Positions 34,405 through 43,440 of a stretch of DNA of 64,000 nucleotides are shown one piece after another. The translations under genes and the position numbers were made by a program. Below the pieces are notes generated by a model. It was not told the origin of the DNA. It ran no database searches and saw only the letters and a program-made list of their open reading frames with translations. Within the stretch, counting starts at the first letter, position 1. Each line of letters starts with the position of its first letter. The stretch lies in assembly GCF_014196595.1 (NCBI RefSeq), contig NZ_JACIEA010000001.1, forward strand, positions 1,544,546-1,608,545, given 5' to 3'. This stretch comes from Sphingorhabdus rigui. Its GTDB lineage: Bacteria > Pseudomonadota > Alphaproteobacteria > Sphingomonadales > Sphingomonadaceae.

Positions 34405-35613
34405 TCAGCGCGCTTTGACGCGCGCATGGTCGGAGATCTTTTCACTTGGATGAAGGATGACGACCGCACCCTTTTTCAGGCCGCTCAGCAGTTCTGCCTT
34501 CTCGTCGTTCATCCTGCCGATAGTTACCGGAACTAACCTTGCCCTGCCATTTTGCACGGCAAAGACTGCCCATTTGCCCTTGTCGCGAAAAAGCGAGCTG
34601 ATCGGAAGTTGCTGCGCGTTCGCGCTTTCCCATTCGACCGCGCGGATGATGACGCGGAAACCATGGCCGAGCTTGGTCCATTTTTCCGGCGGATCGATGA
34701 TGTCGATAATGACATTGACCCGCTGTTCCTCAACACCCAGCGCGGAGATTTTGGTGAAGCCAAAGGGCTCAATGCGCCGCACGCGGCCGTTAAGTGGCTG
34801 TGCACCACCCCAATTGTCGATCAGCACGCGTGCGCCCGGTCGCAATCGAACGGCATCGGCGGAAAGCAGGTCGGTGACAATTTCCAACTTTCGCGGATCG
34901 CCGATTTCGACCAGTGGCGTGCCAGCGGCCACCGTTACCTCGCTCTCCTGCGCAACCCGCATGACGGTGCCGCTGGTGGGGGAGCGGACATTAAGCGTTC
35001 CACGGCTGCCGCGCGGTGAAATGGGTGTTACAAGATTGGCGCGGGCGGCGTCGCGGTCGAAGCGCGTGGCCTCGGTTGCGCGGGTGGCCTCCGAATAGGC
35101 CGCTCTGGCCGACGATACCGAGGCATTGGCGCTGTCGAGTGCAGCGCGGGTAGCGAATCCTTTATGGAACAATGCTTCAACGCGGCCTTGCTGCTGAATT
35201 GCCAAATCGCGGGCTGCGCGCGCCTGCTCAATCCGCATAGATGAAGACGCCACCATGGCATCGAGCGCCTGCACCTGCGCGCGTGCACGCGCCTCGGTGC
35301 GCGGATCGAGGAAATCGGGATCGACCGGCGTCATCCTTGCGACCACCGTTTGCCCGGCAATCACCGGATCGCCGGGTTCCAGCTCGATCCGGGTCAACCG
35401 ACCGTTAATTGGGGCTGCGACAACAAACAGGTCATGCACACGGGTTTCGCCTTCATCATCGATGGTTACCGTCATCGGCCCTTGCGTGACTTTTGCCAGA
35501 TCGACCTGATAAGGCGGCTTGCGAATAGCGAGGTAGAGCGCGGCGATCACCACGGCGGCAATGAGCGCCGAAATCACAAGTGGCCCGGGGCGGAGGAAGT
35601 TGCGTTTCGCCAT
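34405..35613 (-). CDS. HlyD/RND-type periplasmic adaptor (membrane fusion) protein
   Basis: A protein of 402 residues. A TM at about 12-31 (PLVISALIAAVVIAALYLAI) is followed by a barrel-sandwich hybrid domain split by a coiled-coil hairpin (about 105-190; LDAMVASSSMRIEQARAAR) and C-terminal beta-barrel sections. The lipoyl-like motif GRLTRIELEPGDPV is at about 70. It would bridge the inner-membrane ABC exporter to the periplasm. It starts 1 nt after the permease stop, as third gene in an ATPase-permease-adaptor operon. Confidence 0.88.
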   Translation of the reverse strand: MAKRNFLRPGPLVISALIAAVVIAALYLAIRKPPYQVDLAKVTQGPMTVTIDDEGETRVHDLFVVAAPINGRLTRIELEPGDPVIAGQTVVARMTPVDPDFLDPRTEARARAQVQALDAMVASSSMRIEQARAARDLAIQQQGRVEALFHKGFATRAALDSANASVSSARAAYSEATRATEATRFDRDAARANLVTPISPRGSRGTLNVRSPTSGTVMRVAQESEVTVAAGTPLVEIGDPRKLEIVTDLLSADAVRLRPGARVLIDNWGGAQPLNGRVRRIEPFGFTKISALGVEEQRVNVIIDIIDPPEKWTKLGHGFRVIIRAVEWESANAQQLPISSLFRDKGKWAVFAVQNGRARLVPVTIGRMNDEKAELLSGLKKGAVVILHPSEKISDHARVKAR

Positions 35614-35614
35614 G

Positions 35615-37990
35615 TCAGTCCCAGATTTTCAAAACGGCGACCAGATCGAGCCGGTCGAGCCTGCGGCGAACGAACAGCGCGGTAATCGCAGCGGCGAGCA
35701 GTACGAGGAGTACAGCCTGCGCAACCGTGCCCGCGGTGAGGCCAAACGGCACAATGAACAAATCGCCGCCGAGGGCAGAACTCAGCCAACGCGAGAGATA
35801 ATATCCAAAGGCCACTCCAAAGGGCAGTCCCACCATCGTCAGGATCGCAAGTTCGCCAAGCAGGATGTACGAGACTTCTGATCGGCGATAGCCGAGCACG
35901 CGCAGCGAAGCCAAATCGCGCGACCGTTCCGCCAGACTGATGCGCGCATTATTGTAAATCACGCCAAAGACTATCAGCGCGGAAAAACCGGTGTTAAACA
36001 GGGTGACGATACCCATCGTCTCACCGATCGTTTCTTCCAACCCGCTTCGTGAAGCGGCCCTGAGCGAGACACCAGCGATGAGCGGGGTCATCTTCAGATA
36101 ACGATACAGCTCATCAATGCGCGCCGGATCGACGCCCAGATAGGCCCCTGAAAGCAGTGGTGGTTCTTTGAGCCGCGCGGCGATCATGTCCGCATCGACA
36201 TAAGCGGGGCTGCCAACTGCACTTTTGATGATGCCCACGACAGGCAGTGCGAAATGGTCACGCCGTCCCTCGGTTATTTGCACGTCCAAAGAATCGCCTA
36301 TCGCGAGCCCCAGTTCGTTCGAAAGGCCGTAAGAAACGAGAACCCCGCGCGGCGGTGCCTCGATAATCGCACCGTCGATACCGACTATCCGGTTTAGATC
36401 GCTACCGGAGATCGCAGCAGTCAGGGCTTCGGATTTGGACCGGCGTTCGCCATCCAGTTTGGCGCCTATCATCCGCATTGGTTCGGCGCGCCAGACACCC
36501 GGCGCGCGTTGCAGTTCGAACAAGGCCCTTTGGTCGCGCGGCTCGGCAAAAGTGACCATCACATCGGCCCGGTTCGATTGGTCGAACAATATGTTGATCA
36601 TGAGCGCAACATTGTCACGCGAGCCCGCTGAGGTGATGTAAAGGCCCAGCGCGGCGGCAACGCCCAGCGACCCCAAGGCCGAGCGGAAAGGCCGGCGGAG
36701 GATGCCACGCAATATAATCCGCGTTGGCTCGTCCAAGGCGCGCATCCGCCCGATCAGCCGGGCGATGGCGCCTGCATAATTGGGCGGCAAAGGAGGGCGC
36801 ATCGCCTCGACCGGAGTCATCCGGCGCACACGCCGTACCGACTGAAATACGCCGAGCAGCACCACCGCAATCGTCGCTATGCTCGCCATCGCATAAACGT
36901 CGAGACCAGCGCGATAATTGAGGAAGGGAAAGACAAAAAACGCCTGATACATCCTGGCCAGCCCACGGCCTAGCCACGACCCCAACACAATGCCGAGGAC
37001 CAGTCCTGGCACCGACAAGACCACCGCGATCTTGGCATAATGCGCCATGATCGTCTGCCCGCGATAGCCAAAGGCCATCAGCAGCCCAATCACCTCGTGC
37101 TCAGCATCGATGAGGCGCGAGAGCACCATGTTGATCAGGAAAGCCGCAGTGCCGAGAAAGATCGGTGGCAATATGCCCGTCATCGTCTGCAACTGCCTAA
37201 GCTCGTTGCTTACAAAGCGGTCGGATATCTGTTCAATGCGAGGGTAAGCGCTTACGCCGCCATAGCGCGCGAGCAGGCGATCCAGACGCCGGATGACGTC
37301 GCCTGCGTCTGCGCTGCGATCGATCCGCACCAGCGCCTCGTTGAAAGCATCGGTCAGGTCGAGCGAAGCCGCGAGATGCGCCTCGCCCATCCACAGAACA
37401 CCGAACCGGCGGTTGTCGGGGAAAATCTGCCCCGGGCCGATTGCATAAATATATTCTGGCGACAGAGCGGTGCCGACCACCCGCAGATGCTGGCGTTTGC
37501 CATAGAGCAACGCGTCGATGCCATCGCCCAGACTGATCCGCGCAGCTTCGGCAAACTTTTCGTTCGCCATAACTTCTTCTGGCCGGTTTGGGTCTGGCCA
37601 GCGCCCGCTGCGAAGAACAAGCGCGTTCAAGCGGGGTTCGCCGCGCGCCGGGATCGAGTGGATACGCGCCGTAATGGGTTCGGCGATCCCGGGAATATCG
37701 AGCGTTGCGCCAGCGGTGATACGCCCCTCAACCATGCTGACGCCCGGCAGCCCCTTTATTTCCTTCAGCACGCTTTTCGGTGCGCGCTTGGCCGGGGCGA
37801 AAATGTCGGCGAAGCGATAGCGATCATAATACGCCTCCCGCGTTGTATCCAGCGAGCGGATCATCCCCAGCGACATCACCACCATCCCTACGCCCGCGGC
37901 AATCACCAGCGCGATCGCGAAAGCCTGGCTGCGCATCCGCCACAGGTCGCGCAGCACCTTGCGGTCCAATGGGCTGAGCCCGATTACCAT
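35615..37990 (-). CDS. ABC exporter permease with duplicated FtsX/MacB-like domains
   Basis: A protein of 791 residues. TM1 ([20 protein letters not shown]) is followed by a large periplasmic domain, three TMs (around 270-400), then a second copy starting near 435 ([18 protein letters not shown]) with its own periplasmic part and three terminal TMs. This two-fold arrangement is found in FtsX-like exporters of lipids, lipoproteins or lipophilic molecules. The start overlaps the ATPase stop by 7 nt. The cargo is unknown. Confidence 0.85.
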   Translation of the reverse strand: MVIGLSPLDRKVLRDLWRMRSQAFAIALVIAAGVGMVVMSLGMIRSLDTTREAYYDRYRFADIFAPAKRAPKSVLKEIKGLPGVSMVEGRITAGATLDIPGIAEPITARIHSIPARGEPRLNALVLRSGRWPDPNRPEEVMANEKFAEAARISLGDGIDALLYGKRQHLRVVGTALSPEYIYAIGPGQIFPDNRRFGVLWMGEAHLAASLDLTDAFNEALVRIDRSADAGDVIRRLDRLLARYGGVSAYPRIEQISDRFVSNELRQLQTMTGILPPIFLGTAAFLINMVLSRLIDAEHEVIGLLMAFGYRGQTIMAHYAKIAVVLSVPGLVLGIVLGSWLGRGLARMYQAFFVFPFLNYRAGLDVYAMASIATIAVVLLGVFQSVRRVRRMTPVEAMRPPLPPNYAGAIARLIGRMRALDEPTRIILRGILRRPFRSALGSLGVAAALGLYITSAGSRDNVALMINILFDQSNRADVMVTFAEPRDQRALFELQRAPGVWRAEPMRMIGAKLDGERRSKSEALTAAISGSDLNRIVGIDGAIIEAPPRGVLVSYGLSNELGLAIGDSLDVQITEGRRDHFALPVVGIIKSAVGSPAYVDADMIAARLKEPPLLSGAYLGVDPARIDELYRYLKMTPLIAGVSLRAASRSGLEETIGETMGIVTLFNTGFSALIVFGVIYNNARISLAERSRDLASLRVLGYRRSEVSYILLGELAILTMVGLPFGVAFGYYLSRWLSSALGGDLFIVPFGLTAGTVAQAVLLVLLAAAITALFVRRRLDRLDLVAVLKIWD

Positions 37991-38697
37991 ATCATGTCGC
38001 CCGGGCGGCGACGCGTCGGATTTGGGCTGCTGCTGGCGAGCTGGCCATCGGCAAAGCGCAGCACATGGTCGGCCATTTCAGCGATCACGGCATTGTGCGT
38101 GATCAAAAGCGTGGTGGTGCCGAGCTCGCGGTTGACCTGATCGAGTGCCTCCAGCACGCGCACCCCCGTTTGGCTGTCGAGCGCGCCGGTGGGTTCATCG
38201 CACAACAACACCTTGGGGCGTTTGGCGATGGCGCGCGCGATAGCAACGCGCTGTTGCTCACCTCCAGAAAGCTGGGTGGGAAAATGGTCGAGACGGCTTT
38301 CAAGGCCCACCAGCGCAAGTGCCTCGGCGGGTTCCATCGGCTCCTCCGCAATCTCGGTGATGAGTGCCACATTCTCGCGCGCGGTCAGCGATGCGACAAG
38401 ATTGTAGAACTGGAAGACAAAACCAACATGATGGCGGCGATATTCGGTTAGGCCGTGATCCCCGAGGCTGGTTAGCTCAATATCCTCGAAATGCACATGG
38501 CCACTGGTTGCCTGATCGAGGCCACCGACGATGTTGAGAAACGTTGATTTCCCAGAGCCGCTTGGCCCGAGCAATACAACCATAGCCGATTGCTGCACAT
38601 CGAGATTAACACCGCGCAACGCCTGAACCGCCGCGTCGCCTTCCCCATAAGTTTTGGTCAGGCCCTCGATCCGGTACAGCGGTGGGGCAGACGCCAT
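37984..38697 (-). CDS. ABC exporter ATPase, LolD/MacB-like
   Basis: A cytoplasmic ATPase of 237 residues. Walker A is GPSGSGKST (about 43-51), the signature is [15 protein letters not shown], Walker B is [11 protein letters not shown] and the H-loop is [14 protein letters not shown]. The family motif [17 protein letters not shown] is typical of LolD/MacB-type ATPases. GGAAG precedes the ATG at 5 nt. It heads a three-gene operon divergent from an alpha/beta hydrolase. Confidence 0.92.
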   Translation of the reverse strand: MASAPPLYRIEGLTKTYGEGDAAVQALRGVNLDVQQSAMVVLLGPSGSGKSTFLNIVGGLDQATSGHVHFEDIELTSLGDHGLTEYRRHHVGFVFQFYNLVASLTARENVALITEIAEEPMEPAEALALVGLESRLDHFPTQLSGGEQQRVAIARAIAKRPKVLLCDEPTGALDSQTGVRVLEALDQVNRELGTTTLLITHNAVIAEMADHVLRFADGQLASSSPNPTRRRPGDMIW

Positions 38698-38795
38698 TTC
38701 ATCTTCCTTCGCGCTGATCGGTAAGATCTAGAGAGTAAGACAACACGCAAATGGCACGCGATAGGTATTATTACTGACCTGTGAATCCGGTCAAT

Positions 38796-38809
38796 CCGTG
38801 AGTCTACGG
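38796..38809. promoter_or_regulatory. Candidate FixJ-like word in the ABC-exporter / hydrolase divergent region
   Basis: CCGTGAGTCTACGG read on the minus strand gives CCGTAGACTCACGG, which resembles TACGTAGTTCACC in the hsp20/fixL intergenic region. It is weakly palindromic (CCGT/ACGG). The divergent region also has GCGATAGGTATT (38758-38769), a 12-mer repeated at 60415-60426. This is low-confidence evidence based on word similarity only. Confidence 0.25.
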
Positions 38810-38862
38810 AATGAAACTATCTATCAATTCGATTATCACGGCGCCTAGCAAAGGAGGTCGTT

Positions 38863-39882
38863 ATGCAAACTCGGAACTGGATTGGATTGGCAACAGCCGC
38901 AGGTGCAGCTGCTGTCGCAAGCGGCGCATATCTGCGTTACCGGCGCGAACTGAACGAAAAAGCACAAAAGCTGGAAGCGAACAGTTTTATAGCCAACACC
39001 AAATGCGGGCGTATCGAATACGGGCGCGAGGGCAAGGGGCGAGCTGCGCTGGTCATTCACGGTGCGGGCGGCGGCTATGACCAAGGACTTTATCTTGCCC
39101 GCGAAATGTTGGGTGAAGGCTTTGACGTCATTGCGCCATCACGCTTTGGTTATCTCCGCACGCCCGTCCCTGCCGACGCATCACATGCGGCGCAGGCCCA
39201 TGCGCACGCCGCCTTACTGGACAAGCTTGCTGTGCAAAAAACGATTGTCATGGGTGTGTCTGCGGGTGCACCGAGCGCGATCGAATTCGCCTCTCGCTAT
39301 CCCGACCGGACGACCGCTTTGGTGCTGGTCGTCCCGCGCACATATGATCCTGACAATCAGGCGGGTGCCCAACCAACGCCGCAGAACAAAACGGTCATTC
39401 GCCTTTTCGAGAACTCGGCCGATTTCCCTTATTGGGCAGCGACAAAAGTCGGGCGCAAAACACTGGTTCGCTTCTTTGGCGTCGATCCAGCACTTGAAGC
39501 GAAAGCAGGGCCTGAAGACCGTGAAAAGATAAAGACGCTATTGGCTGAAATGCTGCCTTTGTCAGCGCGCGCCGAAGGCATCATCGCTGATACAGCCGGC
39601 GAACTTGCAAAGCCCGATCTTGAGGGAATTCGGTGTCCGACGCTGGTGATTTCGGCTGAGGACGACCTTTATCATACGCTTCCTGGCGCCCGTTTTGCCG
39701 CAGAACATATCCCGGATGCAACGCTGAAGGTCTTCAAGACCGGAGGCCACCTGCTGATTTCACACAGCAACGAATTGCGCGGTATGATTGCCGACTTCCT
39801 GAGCCAGCATGACGGTGACAATGCGCCGCGGTCCGGTAAAAAAATATCCGTAGGCTTACCGGCAACGGCTGCCGCCCATTGA
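38863..39882 (+). CDS. Alpha/beta hydrolase with N-terminal membrane anchor
   Basis: A protein of 339 residues. A hydrophobic N terminus (WIGLATAAGAAAVASGAYL) precedes an alpha/beta hydrolase core: VIHGAGGGYDQ (oxyanion), VMGVSAGAPSAIEF (nucleophile Ser about 134), the acid in ISAEDDLYHT and His in TGGHLLISHS. The exceptionally good ribosome site AAAGGAGG is 5 nt before the ATG. The substrate is unknown. It is divergent from the exporter operon and directly precedes a lipoprotein gene. Confidence 0.85.
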   Translation: MQTRNWIGLATAAGAAAVASGAYLRYRRELNEKAQKLEANSFIANTKCGRIEYGREGKGRAALVIHGAGGGYDQGLYLAREMLGEGFDVIAPSRFGYLRTPVPADASHAAQAHAHAALLDKLAVQKTIVMGVSAGAPSAIEFASRYPDRTTALVLVVPRTYDPDNQAGAQPTPQNKTVIRLFENSADFPYWAATKVGRKTLVRFFGVDPALEAKAGPEDREKIKTLLAEMLPLSARAEGIIADTAGELAKPDLEGIRCPTLVISAEDDLYHTLPGARFAAEHIPDATLKVFKTGGHLLISHSNELRGMIADFLSQHDGDNAPRSGKKISVGLPATAAAH

Positions 39883-39907
39883 ACAACGTCGATTCATAAA
39901 GCGTGTC

Positions 39908-39925
39908 GCGATACCTTGGTATCGC
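39908..39925. promoter_or_regulatory. Perfect palindrome in the leader of the lipoprotein gene
   Basis: GCGATACC-TT-GGTATCGC is an 8-bp perfect inverted repeat about 21 nt before ATG 39947. The 11-mer GTCGCGATACC at its left (39905-39915) recurs 24 nt before the UspA start codon at 46836-46846. It could be an operator or a hairpin. Confidence 0.4.
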
Positions 39926-39946
39926 CAGTTGAGCGGAGTAATTGCA

Positions 39947-40537
39947 ATGATCAAGAATGTATTACGACGTAAGATCGTGGCGGCCTCCGCATCATTGTCG
40001 GCAGCATTGTTACTATCGTCCTGTATGACCGCGACGCCGTATCAGCCAGAGGTTCGGGGGCAGCGCATCCATGGGGGATATTCAGAGCAGCGGTTAGCCA
40101 ATAACCGGTTTCGCGTTACCTTTGACGGAAATACGCTCACGTCGCGCGAACGTGTTGAGGGCTATCTGCTGTACCGTGCGGCCGAACTGACGATAAAAGA
40201 GGGGTTTGACTGGTTTCGTATCGTTGACCGCGAGACCGACCGAGATCGGCGGGAGTATATTGAACCATCGCCATTTTACCGTCCATGGTACGGATATGTC
40301 TATTGGCGGCCGTACTGGCGCTACTACCGGCCGCATTATGGCTGGCAATATTGGTATCCCTATGAAGACAACCCGTTTTGGGCCGACGGTATTGATGTCC
40401 GCACCGTCGAAGAGTTCGAGGCGCACGCAGAGATAGAAATGGGGCACGGGATCACGCCACATGAAAAAAATATATTCGACGCGCGCAAGGTGCGTGACGA
40501 GCTGGAACCGTCAATCGAGCGGCCAAAAGAGCGCTGA
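39947..40537 (+). CDS. Tyr/Trp/Arg-rich lipoprotein of the CC0125-like family
   Basis: A protein of 196 residues with a lipobox LSSC (Cys about 27). A compact domain follows: GYSEQRLANNRFRVTFDGN, SRERVEGYLLYRAAELT, EGFDWFRIVDRETD. A segment strongly enriched in aromatics and Arg comes next (YRPWYGYVYWRPYWRYYRPH, about 112-131), and then an acidic C terminus. The first part matches a family of alphaproteobacterial lipoproteins of unknown function. GGAG is 8 nt before ATG 39947; an ATG 18 nt upstream is less suitable. Confidence 0.78.
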   Translation: MIKNVLRRKIVAASASLSAALLLSSCMTATPYQPEVRGQRIHGGYSEQRLANNRFRVTFDGNTLTSRERVEGYLLYRAAELTIKEGFDWFRIVDRETDRDRREYIEPSPFYRPWYGYVYWRPYWRYYRPHYGWQYWYPYEDNPFWADGIDVRTVEEFEAHAEIEMGHGITPHEKNIFDARKVRDELEPSIERPKER

Positions 40538-40582
40538 GAATTTGTCGGCGCTCGATGGGTAAAAGCCGTATGCCGACATGCA

Positions 40583-41278
40583 TCACTTCATAGGCCTTGC
40601 GGAGTCTGCAACTCTTAATCCGAAACCGCGCGCTTCGTTCAGAAGCGACACAACTTCTGCATCACTCGTTTGAGTGAAATCGTGATAGAATTCGCCAACT
40701 GCACCAAACGGCTTATAGGTTTCGAGACAGATGACCTGGTCGCATTCATGACCAAGGTCGCGTGCAACCTCGGGCGGCGCTACTGGGACAGCGAGGATCA
40801 GCCAAGAGGGCTCATTCTTGTTTGCACCACGCAAGGCGGCCCTCATCGTGCCTCCGGTGGCAATGCCGTCATCGACAACGATCACCATACGACCGTTTAT
40901 GCTAATAGGCGCGTGGTCGCCGCAATAGGCTTTGCGGCGCCTGTCTATCTCTGCGAGCTGCCGCCGCATTTCGGCACGAATATAATCAGGACTGGGCCCA
41001 AGTTGCCGAACGATATCTTCATTCAACACAAGTTGCGGGCTCGCCCCATCAACCACGGCCCCGATGCCGAACTCGGCATATCCAGGCGCACCAATCTTGC
41101 GCACAAACAGCAGGTCTAGTGGCGCATCAAGCGCCTTTGCGACCTCGAACGCAACGGGTACCCCGCCACGCGGAAGAGCAAGAATAACCGGATGCTGGGG
41201 CGCAAGGTGCAAAAGCTGCCGAGCAAGCTTGCGACCGGCGTCGCGACGGTCCTCGAATGGATAGTCGCGGTTAAACAT
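40583..41278 (-). CDS. Phosphoribosyltransferase-domain protein
   Basis: A type I PRTase of 231 residues. The PRPP-binding loop VIVVDDGIATGGT occupies about 132-144, and the N-terminal ALPRGGVPVAFEVAKAL and LFVRKIGAPGYAEFGIGAV are typical of the stand-alone PRTases seen with dienelactone hydrolases and erythromycin esterases. The substrate is unknown. AGGGG lies 9 nt before the ATG. It is the last gene of a three-gene operon and begins 2 nt after the upstream stop. In M. tuberculosis Rv2030c a PRTase domain is fused to an erythromycin-esterase domain. Confidence 0.88.
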   Translation of the reverse strand: MFNRDYPFEDRRDAGRKLARQLLHLAPQHPVILALPRGGVPVAFEVAKALDAPLDLLFVRKIGAPGYAEFGIGAVVDGASPQLVLNEDIVRQLGPSPDYIRAEMRRQLAEIDRRRKAYCGDHAPISINGRMVIVVDDGIATGGTMRAALRGANKNEPSWLILAVPVAPPEVARDLGHECDQVICLETYKPFGAVGEFYHDFTQTSDAEVVSLLNEARGFGLRVADSARPMK

Positions 41279-41280
41279 CG

Positions 41281-41943
41281 TCAAATACCCCTTCTTGCAA
41301 ATTGCGCGAAATGCATCGCAAACCAATCGCTGGCATGGGTGATCACCTGATCAAGCGTTCCTGGTTCCTCAAACAAATGCCCCGCGCGCTGAACGATCAG
41401 CAGCTTTTTTGGACAGCTAAGCGCCATGAATGCTTGCTGGTTCAGGGTGATCACGGGCCCATCCAGGCTGCCGACGAGGAGCAATGTGGGTGCGCGAACC
41501 ATCGGCAATGCCGCTCCGGCCATGTCCGGTCTGCCTCCGCGCGATACGATTGCGGCTATGTCCGGATCATCTGCAGCTGCGATGAGCGCAGCTGCTGCAC
41601 CCGTGCTTGCGCCAAAATAGCCAATGGGCAAGTGACGCAGGTCGGCATTGCTCCTCGCCCATTTCGTCGCCGATTTTAGCCGGCTGGCGAGCAATTCGAC
41701 GTCGAACACGTTCCGTCGGTTCTGTTCCTCTTCGGTCGTCAGCAGATCGAGCAACAGGGTCGCCTGCCCCTGCATTCGAAGTTCAGCTGCAACATGATTG
41801 TTCCGCGGGCTGAGACGTCCGCTTCCGCTGCCATGTGCAAAGATAACAAGTCCTGTCGAAACCGGAGGTATCCCGAGCAGCGCGCGAAGGCGATGCGGCC
41901 CAACCAGGATCTCTTGTAGCGGGGTATCAAGGTGTGACGCCAT
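41281..41943 (-). CDS. Alpha/beta hydrolase, dienelactone-hydrolase-like
   Basis: A protein of 220 residues. The oxyanion segment is FAHGSGSGRLSPRN, the nucleophile elbow GYFGASTGAAAAL (Ser), the acid VGSLDGPV and the His AGHLFEEPG. The start at 41943 was chosen because it lies 4 nt after the stop of the esterase gene, which suggests translational coupling. Longer starts would overlap that gene. It is the middle gene between the erythromycin esterase and the phosphoribosyltransferase. Confidence 0.82.
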   Translation of the reverse strand: MASHLDTPLQEILVGPHRLRALLGIPPVSTGLVIFAHGSGSGRLSPRNNHVAAELRMQGQATLLLDLLTTEEEQNRRNVFDVELLASRLKSATKWARSNADLRHLPIGYFGASTGAAAALIAAADDPDIAAIVSRGGRPDMAGAALPMVRAPTLLLVGSLDGPVITLNQQAFMALSCPKKLLIVQRAGHLFEEPGTLDQVITHASDWFAMHFAQFARRGI

Positions 41944-41947
41944 GACA

Positions 41948-43303
41948 TTAAAGCCCAAAAGGATATGTTTCAGGCGCGCCATGCGGCTTTTCATGCCCAA
42001 GCGGCGTCACTGCATGGGACCGTTCAAACCAGACAAAGGCATCGAACTGGTCGGCCAATACCGCCTCGAAATAATGGCTAAGAAATTCGGTCTCCGGCCT
42101 GTAGACCACACCAATTGCGCGCTCTAGCAAAGGCTCGCGCAATATATGCGCCAGCGATTGACGGGAGCGCCCGCGCCAGTCGGTCAACGTACGAGCAAGG
42201 CCGGTTCGCCGAAAGGCATGCTCATAACTATCGGACCGCGCAGGACGCACAGTCTTCACTTGCATATCTGCACCCCATTCGCTCGCCGCTGCGACCGTTC
42301 CGGTGTCAGTGCCAAAACCAATCAGCACAGCATCATCACCATAAGCCACCCGGCAAAGCTGCCCAATGTTGAACTCGCCGTTCCACCCCATTGCCGTCGC
42401 AGACGCATCGCCGATATGCGAATTATGCGCCCAGACGACCGCCTTGGTACCGACACCTCGATGTGCGATGACCGCTTGCAGGGTGCTGAACATATGACGG
42501 TCGCGTAGGTTCCACGATGCAGCACCGCCTTGATAGATGGCGCGGTAATAGCGCTCCGCCTCACGCACGATCCGTGCGTTTTGTGTAGCATCAAACCACG
42601 CTTCACCATCGCTCGCCAGATATCCCAGCCGTTTGTCGAGTAACGTGTGCAGCTGCTCCACTGCTTGTTGCGCGCAGTCGGGTCGTTCGCCGCGCACGAC
42701 GGCGCGGCCATATTTTGCTGGCTCGTCTTGCCATGGAGTCAGGCAACCATAGCGCCATCGCGCCATTGTGGCTTCGTCAGGATCGACCTTGTCGAGATAG
42801 GTGAGCACCGAATGGATGGACTCGCTCAGACTGTAAACATCAAGCCCGTGAAACGACGCCTTCGCGCGGTCGGGCTGACCTTCATTATGTCCGCGCATCC
42901 AGTCGGCAAAGGCCAGTAGTTCGGCATTGCGCCACATCCATGTCGGGAAGCGGACAAAGCCCTCGCCACGGCGCGGCCGCTTTTCATGGTGGCGGACATA
43001 CCCATCGATCCGGGCCGCATCGGGCCAGTCGGCCTCAACCGCGACCACAGTAAAGCCATGATGTTCGATCAGTTGTCGCGTGATCGCCGCGCGCGCATTA
43101 TAGAATTCAGATGTGCCGTGGGTCGCTTCGCCGAGCAAAACGATCTGCGCATCGCCGAAGCGGTCAAAAAACTGCCCAAACGCCTCTTGCTGCTCGGGTG
43201 CAGGCAGCGGTTCGGCATATTGCCGCAACGCATCGACCAGCCGCTTGGACGCTTCTCGCTTGGGCTTGTCCTGCAATGAAATCGTCGTCATGATTTGCAT
43301 CAT
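41948..43303 (-). CDS. Erythromycin-esterase family protein
   Basis: About 451 residues. Conserved elements are VLLGEATHGTSEFYNARAAI, VVAVEADWPDAARIDGYVR, FPTWMWRNAELLAFADWMR, HGLDVYSLSESIHSVLTYLD and KAVVWAHNSHIGDASAT. His and Glu in GEATHG and WAHNSH are the family catalytic residues. Real macrolide esterases are only one branch; this type, linked to a PRTase and hydrolase, is a stress-island protein of unknown substrate, so resistance should not be assumed. Starts at 43303 (GAAG 5 nt upstream) or 43291 are possible. It is divergent from the PEP synthase gene. Confidence 0.85.
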   Translation of the reverse strand: MMQIMTTISLQDKPKREASKRLVDALRQYAEPLPAPEQQEAFGQFFDRFGDAQIVLLGEATHGTSEFYNARAAITRQLIEHHGFTVVAVEADWPDAARIDGYVRHHEKRPRRGEGFVRFPTWMWRNAELLAFADWMRGHNEGQPDRAKASFHGLDVYSLSESIHSVLTYLDKVDPDEATMARWRYGCLTPWQDEPAKYGRAVVRGERPDCAQQAVEQLHTLLDKRLGYLASDGEAWFDATQNARIVREAERYYRAIYQGGAASWNLRDRHMFSTLQAVIAHRGVGTKAVVWAHNSHIGDASATAMGWNGEFNIGQLCRVAYGDDAVLIGFGTDTGTVAAASEWGADMQVKTVRPARSDSYEHAFRRTGLARTLTDWRGRSRQSLAHILREPLLERAIGVVYRPETEFLSHYFEAVLADQFDAFVWFERSHAVTPLGHEKPHGAPETYPFGL

Positions 43304-43356
43304 ACCGGCTTCAATTAGGCAGCGGCATCCGGTTGATTGCGTATGGTTATTGTTAG

Positions 43357-43366
43357 GTAGATTTCC
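43357..43366. promoter_or_regulatory. Candidate FixJ-like word upstream of PEP synthase
   Basis: GTAGATTTCC, within TTAGGTAGATTTCCGGAG, is in the 137-nt divergent region between the esterase operon and the PEP synthase gene. It resembles GTA-N-TTTCCC-like half-sites of rhizobial FixJ targets, as I remember them. It is one of four similar words in this island. Confidence 0.3.
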
Positions 43367-43440
43367 GGAGTTACGCTTCGCATCCAAGAGATTAACTAAA
43401 TCGGCAAGAATATCGATCCGGGCGTTCAGCAGGTAGAGAT

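Noticed and set aside
41948-43303. Erythromycin resistance gene
   Set aside because: The family name is historical; this branch is operonic with a phosphoribosyltransferase and lies in a stress island, with no resistance context.
43330-43350. FNR/FixK box upstream of ppsA (TTGATTGCGTATGG)
   Set aside because: Only the TTGAT half-site is present; the second half does not match ATCAA, and no FNR/FixK gene is visible here.
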